Below, piece by piece: positions 7,654 through 16,968 of a DNA stretch of 64,000 nucleotides. The stretch spans positions 3,224,001 to 3,288,000 of the forward strand of contig NZ_CP014015.2 in the NCBI RefSeq assembly GCF_001559075.2, read 5' to 3'. The translations under genes were made by a program, and so were the position numbers. Source of the stretch: Citrobacter amalonaticus (GTDB taxonomy: Bacteria > Pseudomonadota > Gammaproteobacteria > Enterobacterales > Enterobacteriaceae). The first letter of the stretch is position 1, and every line of letters begins with the position of its first letter. Under the pieces are notes generated by a model, which saw only the letters and a program-made list of their open reading frames with translations, searched no databases and was not told the origin of the DNA.

Positions 7654-10179
7654 ATGGCTAAGGATTCTATAAAAGAACGACCTGCTCGGTTGATATTATT
7701 GATAACTGTCGTGCTCTTCGGTAATGCACAAAATAGTTATAGTCGCGATTTTTTTAACCCAGAATTGGTTGAGCTGGATAATCCAGGGACAGTGAAAGTC
7801 GATCTTTCAGGGTTTGAGTCTGGCGCACAGGCACCAGGGAATTATCATGTTGATGTTGTACTGGATGATCAGTTAGTCGATACCCGCGATATTACGTTTA
7901 TATTAATGAAAGAGCTTAATGGCGATGAAAAATTAGAACCCTGCTTAACCATTGAGCAATTACAAAACTGGGGGGTAAAGACAGGACTTTTTCCCGGTTT
8001 GAAGGGCGATACATCCTGTGCAAATCTATACGCCATTCCTCACGCTAGTGCGGATTTCCAGTTTGCCATGCAGCGCCTGGTATTGAGCATTCCGCAGGCG
8101 GCAATATCAGCGCAAGCTCGAGGGTCGGTGCCGTCCGAACACTGGGATGAAGGCATTAGCGCCGCTATGCTCAACTACACTCTGAGTGGGGCGAACAACT
8201 GGGCAAAAAATAACAGCAGCAACAGCGATAGCCAGTATGCCAACCTTCGTCCGGGAGTGAACATTGGTCCCTGGCGGTTACGAAATTACACTACCTGGTC
8301 GCGAGATTCGCAGGGACACGATGCCTGGGATACGGTTTACACTTACGCCCAACGCACGATAATTCCGTTGAAATCGCAGCTCACGCTGGGGGACAGTTCT
8401 GCCCCGGCAGATGTTTTCGACAGCATACCTTTCCGGGGAGCTCAACTTGCTTCCGATGATGACATGCTGCCTGACTCTCTCAAGGGCTATGCCCCAGTGG
8501 TGCGCGGCATAGCCAGAACCAATGCTCAGGTGCTTATTCGTCAGAATGGCTATCAGATTTACCAGAGCTTTGTGGCACCAGGCGCTTTTGAAATTACGGA
8601 CATGTATCCTACCGGCGGCGCCGGAGATCTTGATGTCACCATTAAAGAGGCTGATGGCAGTGAACAACACTTTAGCGTGCCGTTTGCCTCACTTCCCGTA
8701 TTGCAGCGTGAAGGGCGAATAAAATATGCGTTAACAGGTGGTCAATATCGTTCCTATAACAGCAGTGTGGATAAAACACCTTTTGGTCAGATTAGCGGTA
8801 TTCTCGGCTTGCCCTATGGTTTTACGTTTTATGGCGGATTGCAGGAATCGAGGAAGTATCAGGCTCTCGCCGCGGGTGTGGGTAAGAATATGGGCGACTT
8901 CGGCGCTATCTCCACCGATATAACCCAGGGCTGGTCCACGCCACAAAATATGCCAAAATCAAACGGTCAATCCTGGCGGGCACGATACAGTAAAAACTTT
9001 GCTACAACTGGCACCAACTTTGCAATCGCAGGCTACCGCTATTCCACCAACGGCTACTATGGCATGCAGGAGGTCCTTGATTCTTATGGTGACAGTCATG
9101 CGCTTCAGGATCGACGTCGCAATCGTGCTGAGCTGACGCTGAGCCAGGGGTTGGGAGATAACCTGGGTTCTTTGATGCTGAGCGTCGCGCGTGAAGATTA
9201 CTGGGACTCCGGTAAGACGATGGAATCCTGGAGCGTTGGGTATAACAACTACTGGCGTAGTATTAGTTACGGTCTGACCTGGACCCTGAGTAAGAATGCT
9301 AGCGCGGGCACGCACAGCGCTCACCAGAACTACGATAAAGACCAGATGCTGGCACTGAATATCAGCATCCCCCTGGAAAAGCTTTTGCCGCAGACATGGG
9401 CAAACTATGGCATGAATGCCAGCAAGCGTAATGGCACGACACACAGCGTTGGGATGAATGGTGTGGCTTTGCCGAATAACGTTTTTAACTGGAATGTTCA
9501 GCAGGGTTATGGCACTAACGGGGTGGGTTATACCGGCAACATGAACGGTGACTATAAAGGCACCTATGGTGAGTTAACGGCCGGATACAGCTATGACAAA
9601 AATATCGATCGTCTTAATTACGGGCTTCAGGGGGGCGTTGTCGCTCATGCAAATGGCGTGACGTTCTCTCAACCGCTGGGAGAAACTAACGTCCTGATTG
9701 CCGCCCCAGGGGCTTCCGGTGTTGGCATCCATAATATGAGTGGGGCTACAACAGATTATCGAGGATATACCCTTGCCTCGAATTTAATGCCTTACCGCAA
9801 AAATGATGTGTCATTAATCACCGAGTCATTGCCGGCTAACGTTGAGTTTGAACAAACGGTCAAAACCGTGGTGCCTACCCGTGGAGCCATCGTCAGGGCG
9901 AACTATCTGGCAAGTGTGGGTGCTCGCATGTTGATGATTTTGACCCAGAGAAACGGTCATTTCGTGCCGTTCGGCGCAATAGTCAGCATTGAAGGTGCAA
10001 AGCATAGCGGCTTTATCGTTGGCAATAATGGTCAGGTGTACTTAACGGGACTGGATCCGAAAGTAAACCTGACTGTGAAATGGGGAAATCAATCCGAAAA
10101 CACCTGCAATGTACATTACTCTATAAACATGATGAAGCAGAATAACGATGTGATTCTGGATAATGCGATTTGCCGTTAA
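7654..10179 (+). CDS. Outer-membrane fimbrial usher (FimD family)
   Basis: This 841-residue usher forms the outer-membrane pore that assembles and secretes the pilus. After the signal peptide, the N-terminal chaperone-binding domain starts FFNPELVELDNPGTVKVDLSGFE. The middle has the 24-strand barrel with plug, including the conserved RGIARTNAQVLIRQNGYQIYQSFVAPGAFEITD, and the C-terminal beta-sandwich domains end in a Cys pair (NTCNVHYSINM, DNAICR). I take the ATG at 7654 over a GTG five codons earlier. Length is normal for the family and I see no frame break. Confidence 0.94.
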   Translation: MAKDSIKERPARLILLITVVLFGNAQNSYSRDFFNPELVELDNPGTVKVDLSGFESGAQAPGNYHVDVVLDDQLVDTRDITFILMKELNGDEKLEPCLTIEQLQNWGVKTGLFPGLKGDTSCANLYAIPHASADFQFAMQRLVLSIPQAAISAQARGSVPSEHWDEGISAAMLNYTLSGANNWAKNNSSNSDSQYANLRPGVNIGPWRLRNYTTWSRDSQGHDAWDTVYTYAQRTIIPLKSQLTLGDSSAPADVFDSIPFRGAQLASDDDMLPDSLKGYAPVVRGIARTNAQVLIRQNGYQIYQSFVAPGAFEITDMYPTGGAGDLDVTIKEADGSEQHFSVPFASLPVLQREGRIKYALTGGQYRSYNSSVDKTPFGQISGILGLPYGFTFYGGLQESRKYQALAAGVGKNMGDFGAISTDITQGWSTPQNMPKSNGQSWRARYSKNFATTGTNFAIAGYRYSTNGYYGMQEVLDSYGDSHALQDRRRNRAELTLSQGLGDNLGSLMLSVAREDYWDSGKTMESWSVGYNNYWRSISYGLTWTLSKNASAGTHSAHQNYDKDQMLALNISIPLEKLLPQTWANYGMNASKRNGTTHSVGMNGVALPNNVFNWNVQQGYGTNGVGYTGNMNGDYKGTYGELTAGYSYDKNIDRLNYGLQGGVVAHANGVTFSQPLGETNVLIAAPGASGVGIHNMSGATTDYRGYTLASNLMPYRKNDVSLITESLPANVEFEQTVKTVVPTRGAIVRANYLASVGARMLMILTQRNGHFVPFGAIVSIEGAKHSGFIVGNNGQVYLTGLDPKVNLTVKWGNQSENTCNVHYSINMMKQNNDVILDNAICR

Positions 10180-10215
10180 CGTCAAAATGAAACTATTTAA
10201 ATCAGGTGTGTAGAT

Positions 10216-11223
10216 ATGCGAATTATCAGTTTTGCATTCTTAATGCTAAGCATGTTATTTCCACTAAGTGGATTCTGCTGTAACTATAATTATATCGGAT
10301 CTCCATATTCAGTAGATTATGGCAATATTATTGTTCAGCGAGATATCCCTATTGGGCAAGCGATCAGTAATGAGATATATGGCTCCTTAACGCATGCTTA
10401 TACCTGCGTTGCAACCGCAGATGAAGGATCAAGTGCAGGGATGAGAAGTGGTGTTTTACCCTATTTCGCAACATACGGAACTCGGCGTGTTTATAAAACG
10501 AATTTGCCAGGGGTAGGTGTTTCTTTAGGCTTTTATAAAAACACTAAAGCAGGCCAGGCAACTTATTCTAGCACTAACTTTATTGGCGGTGATAATTATT
10601 CAACATTCAGTTGGTCATCTAACTCTGGCAATCTTGCTATTAATGACTTTCAGCCGATTATACAATTCTGGAAGATTGGTGATATTACATCTGGCTCGGT
10701 GACCGGGCAATTGGCATCGTTTGTGGCCTTTACGATGCAATATCGAGGTGGAGAAATTGCGCCTGAAATTCCCGTGAATGCGGGAACTGGATCTATCACT
10801 CAGGTGGCGTGCTCAGTAAAAACATCGAATATTTTGTTTGAAATGGGTGATGTTTTAGTTAGCCAGTTTGGTTCTGCAGTGGGAACAATGCCAGTTGATG
10901 CACAGAAGACGCAAAATTTAATTCTGGACTGTGATCCCGGAGCCAATATTAACGTTATGCTAACCGGGATACAAAATCCAGACGTCAGTGATAACACCGT
11001 GCTTGCATTAACAGGTCAGGGAAGTGTAGGGGTCGCGAGTGGGGTTGGCATACAGCTTGTTTACAATAATATCCCCTTAATTCCTGGAAATAACCTTGTT
11101 TTGAAGAGAACAAATGGTGGCCAGGAGATGTTCCCGTTAACCGCACGTTATTATCAGACAAAAACTACGGTAACAACGGGGATTGCGAATGCTTCCGCAA
11201 CGCTGAGTCTGACCTATCAATAA
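10216..11223 (+). CDS. Fimbrial tip adhesin (two-domain, FimH-like)
   Basis: This 335-residue secreted protein has the two-domain layout of a tip adhesin. After a signal peptide (cleaved near LSGFC) comes an N-terminal lectin-like domain of about 175 residues that I cannot match to a known binding specificity. A C-terminal pilin domain follows (from about ITQVACSVKTSNILFEMGDV to NASATLSLTYQ) with its cysteine pair and penultimate Tyr/Gln end. It follows the usher and precedes one minor subunit, the usual order. Receptor unknown. Confidence 0.85.
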   Translation: MRIISFAFLMLSMLFPLSGFCCNYNYIGSPYSVDYGNIIVQRDIPIGQAISNEIYGSLTHAYTCVATADEGSSAGMRSGVLPYFATYGTRRVYKTNLPGVGVSLGFYKNTKAGQATYSSTNFIGGDNYSTFSWSSNSGNLAINDFQPIIQFWKIGDITSGSVTGQLASFVAFTMQYRGGEIAPEIPVNAGTGSITQVACSVKTSNILFEMGDVLVSQFGSAVGTMPVDAQKTQNLILDCDPGANINVMLTGIQNPDVSDNTVLALTGQGSVGVASGVGIQLVYNNIPLIPGNNLVLKRTNGGQEMFPLTARYYQTKTTVTTGIANASATLSLTYQ

Positions 11224-11233
11224 GGACTGTTAA

Positions 11234-11746
11234 ATGAATATTAACAACTTTGCTATGCTTCTGATTTGCGCCATTTCATTACCAGCGCTGTCGGCAGATA
11301 ATGTGGATATAAAGGTCAAAGGTCGCATTATCGCATCACCGTGTATTTTTAATGGTGGAAATTCGAATATGAATATCGATCTTGGTAATATACAGGCAAC
11401 AAACATGTTCACACCAGGGTCATCTTCTGAACCGGTCTCTTTTAACCTGTTATTTACCCGTTGCCCACAGGGTACGCTGAGCGTGATGACCGGTTTTACC
11501 GGAACGCCTGACCCAGAGGCTGGTGAACATTATTACCAAAATAATGGCACGGCAACTCGCGTGGCTATCGCGATATCTGATGCCACCACAGGTCTGTTAA
11601 TGGGTAGCGGATCCCATATCTCGCAAAATATTGCTGCAGACAGAACGGCGACCATTCCCATGAAAGCCATGGTCACGTCGGTAGCTGGAAGGCCAACACC
11701 GGGGACCATTCGCGCAGTCGTCGTTTTGACAATGCAATACAATTGA
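11234..11746 (+). CDS. Minor fimbrial subunit (FimF/FimG-like)
   Basis: This 170-residue pilin-family protein has a signal peptide (cleavage near PALSA), the start VDIKVKGRIIASPCIFNGGN, the second Cys in LLFTRCPQGT and the C-terminal VVLTMQYN. It is last in the operon after the adhesin, so it is probably a tip adaptor or terminator subunit. Its TAAGGA ribosome site overlaps the adhesin stop codon, so translation is likely coupled. Confidence 0.87.
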   Translation: MNINNFAMLLICAISLPALSADNVDIKVKGRIIASPCIFNGGNSNMNIDLGNIQATNMFTPGSSSEPVSFNLLFTRCPQGTLSVMTGFTGTPDPEAGEHYYQNNGTATRVAIAISDATTGLLMGSGSHISQNIAADRTATIPMKAMVTSVAGRPTPGTIRAVVVLTMQYN

Positions 11747-11997
11747 CAGGCTGCTGATTGAAAAAAGATATAGGCGTGTTATTTGCCATCCCTTAAAGGG
11801 AGCATTCTTTTAGTATTGCAGGGTTCTTTTATACGGGCTTTTATATCGCTGCCTGGGAACAGAGTAATAACTCCCGGCGAAGATTGAATGCTATGTTGTT
11901 GCCAATTTTTAATTCCACGGGGCGATATAACAAGAAGTTCGTCTGTTGAGAAAAAGACCTATCTATAGAGAAATTTAATTATATATTGGTATGGTAA

Positions 11998-12627
11998 ATG
12001 ATTAATATTGTTATAAAAGAGTTAGATGCATTTTTTCAGAGTGGATTGACCTGGTTTTTCAGTGACTTCTTTTCTCATAAGAATATAAAAATTGATTTCA
12101 ATTATAACTTCACATCAGAAAGCGTGAAGGTAGCTGATGTCATTGTGCTTGCATTATGTCCTGGAGAGTGCTTTATTTGCTGCCCTGAATTACAGGAGCG
12201 TAAAAAGGGAGTTGTGATTGGCTTTGTTGATAATGATAAGCGCGTCTCAGCTCCGCCTCCTTGTTTTCAGGATGTTATTTTTATTTCTCGTCGGGCCTCC
12301 GTGACACAGTTACGTTCGGCATTGAATGCTGCCTGGCACAAGATGCGGCAGGAAGGTTATCGTCAGTCATCCGTTTCATGTTATGACTGTCAGCAAAAAA
12401 CACTATCACCTCAGCAGGTCCGCAGCATGATTTGTTTATATAAGGGTATGTCAGTTATGCAAATTGCAGACGAATTGATGATCAGTGAAAAAACGGTATT
12501 CACTCATAAATACAAGATTATGCAAAGATTTAATTTACGTAGCGATTATGAGTTAATGCAACTACTCAATAAAATGGCAGAAAAGAGTGATTGGCCGAAT
12601 GTTTTTCATAAATATATAAAGCAATAA
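11998..12627 (+). CDS. LuxR-type HTH regulator at the end of the fimbrial locus
   Basis: This 209-residue protein has a C-terminal LuxR/FixJ helix-turn-helix (LSPQQVRSMICLYKGMSVMQIADELMISEKTVFTHKYKIMQRFNLRSDYEL). The N-terminal 130 residues are unlike a standard receiver: I see no conserved Asp-Asp/Asp/Lys pattern, but there are several cysteines (LCPGECFICCPE). It may be a degenerate receiver like those of other fimbrial regulators. It follows the minor pilin by 250 bp on the same strand. The ribosome site is weak, which suggests low expression. A role in controlling the fimbriae is inferred. Confidence 0.75.
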   Translation: MINIVIKELDAFFQSGLTWFFSDFFSHKNIKIDFNYNFTSESVKVADVIVLALCPGECFICCPELQERKKGVVIGFVDNDKRVSAPPPCFQDVIFISRRASVTQLRSALNAAWHKMRQEGYRQSSVSCYDCQQKTLSPQQVRSMICLYKGMSVMQIADELMISEKTVFTHKYKIMQRFNLRSDYELMQLLNKMAEKSDWPNVFHKYIKQ

Positions 12628-13271
12628 TATCGAGGGATGATAGCCTATCGCTTCGTTTCGTGTTCAGCGCTGTAATGATTACTATCTTATGATCTTATTC
12701 TTAATGGCTATCGGCGAAAAGAATAGACTTAACAGCTTTGATAAAACGCTCATTAATAGAGTAGAACATCCTCATGCCGATGTCGCAGTCGCTTTCCGGG
12801 GAAGGGACATCTGAAGTTGTTTATGTCGTATTGACCGCACGATGAATAAGGAAGTTTACCAGCACAGGATGTAATGAGGCCTGCAAAGCAGAGACTGCTA
12901 TATATCATCTGGATAGCTTACTCCAGGTCCTCGCTCATCATTGCGGTCAGAAACGCCACATTATTGACTGTGTCGCTGTAGCAGATTAATCAGGGGTAGG
13001 CAGAATTACTTTTCTGTCGTGGTGCGCAGAATGGCTGTTTTTTAGTACGGAATGTTAACGCTGATACGGTTGAATAAAATAACCGGAAGACACGGGATTA
13101 AGTCACTATTACAGTACTGGCGCTGAACAGGACCGCCGTAGTACCCCGTCTGATAGTGGTTACGCTTCAGCCATGGAGGCCCGTAACATGAACTGTCCAA
13201 CTTAATTGAGTCATTCCAGAATGCGATCCCCTTAAGAGGATATTCCGTTTATCCTCTTGGGTAGCTTTGCA
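12628..13271. other. Gene-free stretch
   Basis: I see no convincing gene in these 640 bases; reading frames are short and carry no recognisable motifs. A dyad AAGAGGATA-N7-TATCCTCTT at 13234-13258 lies just beyond the 3' end of the small minus-strand gene and may end its transcript, although there is no T tract. The mixed texture suggests decayed DNA. Confidence 0.5.
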
Positions 13272-13544
13272 TTAGTTAAGCTCGTGTTGGGTAGCCGAGA
13301 GTAAATTCAATATTCTCTCCGTAAGTTTATCCTCATAACCTTCCTCTACTGGGTGATTGAACTTTAAAAGAGGAGCAGAACTTCTGGTTTGCTCATATGA
13401 TCTCTCAAGTAAACCAGGTTCACCACTCATGGTGTTTATCACCGTAGATAAAACGTTAATAGCAACCTTTGATGCGTGAAGATCGAGGCTCAGATCATCG
13501 ATATTTTTCTCAAGGATTTCAATGCGTTCATTTAAGTCAGCCAT
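13272..13544 (-). CDS. Small hypothetical protein with N-terminal coiled coil
   Basis: This 90-residue protein starts with a clear heptad pattern (LNERIEILEKNIDDLSLDLHASKVAINVLSTVINTM), predicted to form a coiled coil. A polar tail with no cysteine follows. There is no signal peptide or membrane segment. An AGGAG ribosome site lies 7 bases upstream of the ATG, which is why I accept it as real. I do not recognise the family. It stands alone between the fimbrial locus and the stress-gene remnant. Confidence 0.6.
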   Translation of the reverse strand: MADLNERIEILEKNIDDLSLDLHASKVAINVLSTVINTMSGEPGLLERSYEQTRSSAPLLKFNHPVEEGYEDKLTERILNLLSATQHELN

Positions 13545-13748
13545 TTAATCTCCTGGGTGTCAGGTAAAAGACAGTACTAAAGTGGAATACGTCATACACC
13601 TACTCTATTCTAGTCCTAAACGAATTAGGGTGAGCTCTATGTCGGATATCTCCTAATCAGATATTTATGAACAGAACGGCTCTCGACTTCGCAAACTAAG
13701 GTATGGAACTGTACCTGTTCTGTTGCGGTTCATTCTTATAAACACATG

Positions 13749-14657
13749 TTATAACGTCCCGGTCCCACCGTCAGAACACCAGACTTGCCCGGACGTATAG
13801 CTGTTCTCCGCGGAAGCCAGGGTGACATAAAGTGGTGCAATTTCTGCGGGCTGACCCGGCCGGCCGAGCGGTGAATTGGCACCAAACTGCTCAATTTTCT
13901 CTTGTGGTTGGCCGCCACAACATTGTAGAACCGTCCAGTAGGGACCTGGAGCAACGGCATTTACCCGGATCCCTTTCGGTGCCAGTTGTTTTGCAAGCGA
14001 TTTTGTAAAAGCAACGATCGCTGCTTTGGTCTGAGCATAATCCAGCAGGATTTCGCTGGGCTCGTAAGCTTGCACTGACGAGGTGTTGATAATCACTCCC
14101 CCTGATGGCAAGTGGCGGACTGCCGCTTTAGTAATCCAGAATATCGAATAGACATTGGTCTTGAAGGTTGCATCAAAGGCATCAGTTGTGAGCTCTTCAA
14201 TCGATTCACAGAATTGCTGGCGCCCCGCGTTGTTGACCAGTACATCAAGCCCACCTAAGGACTCAACCGCTTGACTAACCAGGTGTTGGCAAAACGATTC
14301 CTCACGAATATCACCAGGGATCGCCACGACATTTCTTCCTGCTTTTTTTATCAGATCGACGACCTCACGAGCATCCTCTTCTTCATCAGGCAGGTAGTTG
14401 ATAGCGACATCCGCACCTTCACGCGCATACGCAATAGCAACTGCACGACCAATACCTGAATCACCACCGGTAATTAACACTTTTCTGCCAGTAAGCCGAC
14501 CGCTTCCGTGATAGCTTTCTTCACCGTGATCGGGACGTGGTTGCATTTTTCCGGCAAGCCCCGGAAAGGGTTGTTTTTGGTGTGGAAAAGGCGGAGCAGG
14601 AAAGCGCTCTGTATTTTTCATAATAGCCCCCTGTTTTTCATTATATTTATTAGCCAT
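13749..14657 (-). CDS. SDR-family oxidoreductase, YghA-like
   Basis: This 302-residue short-chain dehydrogenase/reductase resembles E. coli YghA and Bacillus general stress protein 39. It has the cofactor motif TGGDSGIG, the NNAG motif, the active-site Ser in NTSS and YAQTK (Tyr/Lys). The N-terminal extension with KQPFPGLAGKMQPRPDHGEESY is diagnostic of the subfamily. The ATG at 14657 has GAGGTGA upstream; an internal ATG at 14621, also with a G-rich site, would give 290 residues. It is divergent from a KGG stress protein gene, so the shared 340-bp region may hold stress-responsive promoters. Substrate unknown. Confidence 0.88.
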   Translation of the reverse strand: MANKYNEKQGAIMKNTERFPAPPFPHQKQPFPGLAGKMQPRPDHGEESYHGSGRLTGRKVLITGGDSGIGRAVAIAYAREGADVAINYLPDEEEDAREVVDLIKKAGRNVVAIPGDIREESFCQHLVSQAVESLGGLDVLVNNAGRQQFCESIEELTTDAFDATFKTNVYSIFWITKAAVRHLPSGGVIINTSSVQAYEPSEILLDYAQTKAAIVAFTKSLAKQLAPKGIRVNAVAPGPYWTVLQCCGGQPQEKIEQFGANSPLGRPGQPAEIAPLYVTLASAENSYTSGQVWCSDGGTGTL

Positions 14658-14998
14658 TCAATCACCTCTCTCTATTTTTCTGACAAGAATCAATAAGCGT
14701 AGAACAAATTTAACGACTTGTATCTTAATAATGCCTTGTATGAGATTAATCCTGGGTTGAGTGGGGTTTTATTATTCTTAGAGTAGTCATGGGGTGACTT
14801 TTTGTTAATGTCATGGTGGGTGAAAAATAAACAAAGAGGTGGTTTTATAATGTGTTGAAAAATAACAATGGTAAAAAATGGGTGCGGGTATTAAATTTGA
14901 CTAAGTCAGAATTAACACTAACGTTAAGCACTGAACAACGACAGGTACGAATACATTTTTGTATCTGACTGACATAGCCGATATGTATGAGGTGATAT
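14658..14998. other. Divergent promoter region between the SDR and KGG genes
   Basis: This region is AT-rich and gene-free. It contains a short perfect dyad, TGACT-A-AGTCA, at 14898-14908, about 90 bp before the KGG gene. I see no consensus sigma-70 pair that stands out. Confidence 0.4.
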
Positions 14999-15112
14999 AT
15001 GGCAGAGCATCGTGGTGGTTCCGGTAATTTCGCTGAAGACCGAGATAAGGCGTCTGAAGCAGATCGCAAAGGTGGCCAGCACAGTGGTGGCCGTAAATCT
15101 GACAATTCCTGA
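14999..15112 (+). CDS. Shortened KGG-domain stress protein (YciG/YmdF-like)
   Basis: This 37-residue protein, MAEHRGGSGNFAEDRDKAS followed by EADRKGGQHSGG, matches the start of E. coli YciG/YmdF almost residue for residue. It then ends with RKSDNS. YciG has two KGG repeats and about 59 residues; here only one KGG repeat remains, as if an in-frame deletion joined the first repeat to the C-terminal tail. GAGGTG lies 6 bases upstream of the ATG, so it should be translated. YciG-type proteins are RpoS-dependent stress proteins needed for motility in E. coli. The broken yciF-like gene follows, as in the yciGFE operon. Confidence 0.8.
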   Translation: MAEHRGGSGNFAEDRDKASEADRKGGQHSGGRKSDNS

Positions 15113-15204
15113 TTATTAGCTCCAGTCTCATCCTTTAATAAAAAGAGTGTCCTGCGGGTCTGTTTTAGACTCGCAGATATTTCTATAATCCAGAGGGTAT
15201 TCTT

Positions 15205-15359
15205 ATGAATATGAAAAGTATTGAAGATGTATTTATTCACCTGCTTTCAGATATCACAGTGCTGAAAAACAATTTACGCATGGACTGATTAAACTTGCTT
15301 GCCACCAGAGAGACTATTGTGAGCATCGCCCCCGTAACGGAAAAATCATTGCTCAGTAA
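15205..15359 (+). pseudogene. Broken yciF-like gene (DUF892 ferritin-like)
   Basis: The first 16 codons, MNMKSIEDVFIHLLSD, match the start of E. coli YciF. A frameshift follows near 15253. In the next frame the sequence continues SAEKQFTHGLIKLA, matching the YciF segment SAEKQLTRALAKLA, and then similarity ends around 15300. The in-frame reading stops after 27 residues. Only about 35 of some 166 residues remain, so this cannot make the ferritin-like protein. It lies in the correct place after the KGG gene. Confidence 0.8.
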
Positions 15360-15495
15360 TGCCTGTTGTGTGGCTTCGCTAATAATCAACAATAAAATCA
15401 GGTCGAAACTGGTCATTTGTAATAACGCCCGGCGTCCAACGATATTAAACCTGACCAGTAAAATACATGGCTAAGGTTCTCAGCACCATTTCCAT
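15289..15495 (-). pseudogene. 5' fragment of a DUF421 (YetF-like) membrane protein gene, frameshifted
   Basis: Reading the minus strand from an ATG at 15495 (with GGAG upstream) gives MEMVLRTLAMY. After a one-base shift it continues ILLVRFNIVGRRALLQMTS then FDLILLLIISEATQQALLSN then DFSVTGAMLTIVSLVASKF. This is the N-terminal membrane region of DUF421 proteins, with the typical GRRAL and DLILLLIISEATQ motifs. The gene is cut at about 15290, where it abuts the yciF-like fragment tail to tail. DUF421 genes often travel with stress genes such as yciGFE and katN. Confidence 0.7.
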
Positions 15496-15653
15496 ACTGA
15501 CTCCTACGGATAAATAAACTGCCTGAAAAGCGGCTTATGTAAGTTTGAATCAATCCATAAGAGTTATATTACTGATGATGTCTTCTGTGCTGAATATAAA
15601 TCGACGCGCATGATATAGGGCCTATGACATCTCCTTTTTGAGATGCTGATTAT

Positions 15654-15905
15654 TTACCTATAGATCTCCGCAACCCCATGCAGTCTGTTATTTCCTGTTG
15701 CCGACAGGATTTTGAATGACGTTGCCCCTTGCTCATCAGCCTTACGAGAGAGCGCATTCGATAACTCATCAAGTGTATAGGTATTGCTGGCTGAGACGAC
15801 ACCGATCTTTTCTTTCCCGTCTGGATGGTTAATTTCCTGAGCAGCAGAGGCGGCATTCACTGAAATAAACCCCATGACCAATGCAGTAATAAGTAATGCT
15901 TTCAT
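15654..15905 (-). CDS. DUF1471 periplasmic stress protein (YahO/BhsA family)
   Basis: This 83-residue protein has a signal peptide (cleavage near VNAASA-AQE) and the DUF1471 core IGVVSASNTYTLDELSNALSRKADEQGATSFKILSATGNNRLHGVAEIYR. Family members such as YahO, BhsA and McbA are small envelope proteins induced by stress and involved in biofilm or metal responses. GAGG precedes the ATG. It stands alone downstream of the stress-gene scar. Confidence 0.88.
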   Translation of the reverse strand: MKALLITALVMGFISVNAASAAQEINHPDGKEKIGVVSASNTYTLDELSNALSRKADEQGATSFKILSATGNNRLHGVAEIYR

Positions 15906-16046
15906 ATCTAATACCTCTTTTAAAATCTATGTATGAAACTGGACTCGTATCAGGGGAACTCTCCCCGTCTGTATATGTAAATATACAGATCTAATCTGTC
16001 ATGAGGCTGACCGCTATATGACAAAATTGTCAGAGTTGGAGATTGT

Positions 16047-16820
16047 TTAATTTTTTGAATACAGGTTCAGCTCGTTAATAATGCACTCAGGTTCTTCACG
16101 CAGAGGCATATTGTCTATGTCCAGAACCCCATCATTTTTTTGTGGATCATCAGACTGCAGGTCTGCAAACAGTGGGGTAAGATCCTGTGGTGCTTCACCT
16201 CGTTCAGCTACCAGCTCGAACGTTTTATTTTTTGCCTCGTCGTTGGTCAGGGCACTGACCAGAACCTGGGCGATTTGCTCCCGGGATATCACACCATCTT
16301 CCGGTGTTCCCTCATGACGCCTGTCTCCCTGAAGCATAACGATTCTGTGCTCATCATCATTGTTGTAATCAAACCAGCCGGGCCTGACTATGGTATAGGG
16401 ATGACCGCTAGCCCTGACCAGACGCTCGGCACGTCTTTTCCAGTCATGAACCTCAGTGCGTTGATTCCAGGTGCTGAGCCGCTCAGTCACGCCAATCGTG
16501 GTCATCAGGCCGATACGAACAGGTGTATCCCTGAATATTCGTAAAATATTGCGCACTCCGCCGTAATCGATCGCTCTGGCACCAATACGACCCTGACCAT
16601 CGGAACCGAGCGTGAAGATGATGGCATCAATATCTTTCGGAAAATCGGTGAGTGTTTCAGGCATTGAAACATCGCCGTAAAAAACATCCGTTCCACGAGG
16701 AAGCAATTTTACTTTGTGTTTATTTCTGACCAGCGCCACGGGCTGATGACCCATTTCAATAGCGGTATTCACGACATGAAGACCAATACTTCCGGTCGCG
16801 CCTGCAACGAGTATTTTCAT
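16047..16820 (-). CDS. NAD(P)-binding Rossmann-fold protein (NmrA/SDR-a5-like)
   Basis: This 257-residue atypical SDR has an N-terminal dinucleotide-binding motif GATGSIG, a YGGVRNILRIF helix, and the pattern SGHPYTIVRPGWFDYNNDD seen in NAD(P)H-binding proteins of the YwnB/NmrA group. The classical YxxxK active site is not present, so it may be a redox sensor or a reductase of unknown substrate. It is divergent from a LysR regulator (148-bp gap), which is the likely controller. AAGG precedes the ATG. Confidence 0.82.
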   Translation of the reverse strand: MKILVAGATGSIGLHVVNTAIEMGHQPVALVRNKHKVKLLPRGTDVFYGDVSMPETLTDFPKDIDAIIFTLGSDGQGRIGARAIDYGGVRNILRIFRDTPVRIGLMTTIGVTERLSTWNQRTEVHDWKRRAERLVRASGHPYTIVRPGWFDYNNDDEHRIVMLQGDRRHEGTPEDGVISREQIAQVLVSALTNDEAKNKTFELVAERGEAPQDLTPLFADLQSDDPQKNDGVLDIDNMPLREEPECIINELNLYSKN

Positions 16821-16968
16821 GATAAACCTTCTGATATTTCTGACTTATTTTCGATACGGTCAGAATATCAATTATCATTATTGTCAGTAATAGGGCTAAA
16901 ATGATTGCGTCTATGAACACCCTTCATGAGTGTGCGATGAAGGGAATGCCTCCATAAGGAAATCGCCG

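Noticed and set aside
4420..12730. Single TAGACT half-sites near 4423 and 12724
   Set aside because: They lack the partner arm at the right spacing, so they are not counted with the three true palindromes.
12628..13271. Possible gene remnants in the gap after the fimbrial locus
   Set aside because: A short minus-strand peptide ending TAMMSEDLE looks protein-like but is too short and unrecognised to call.
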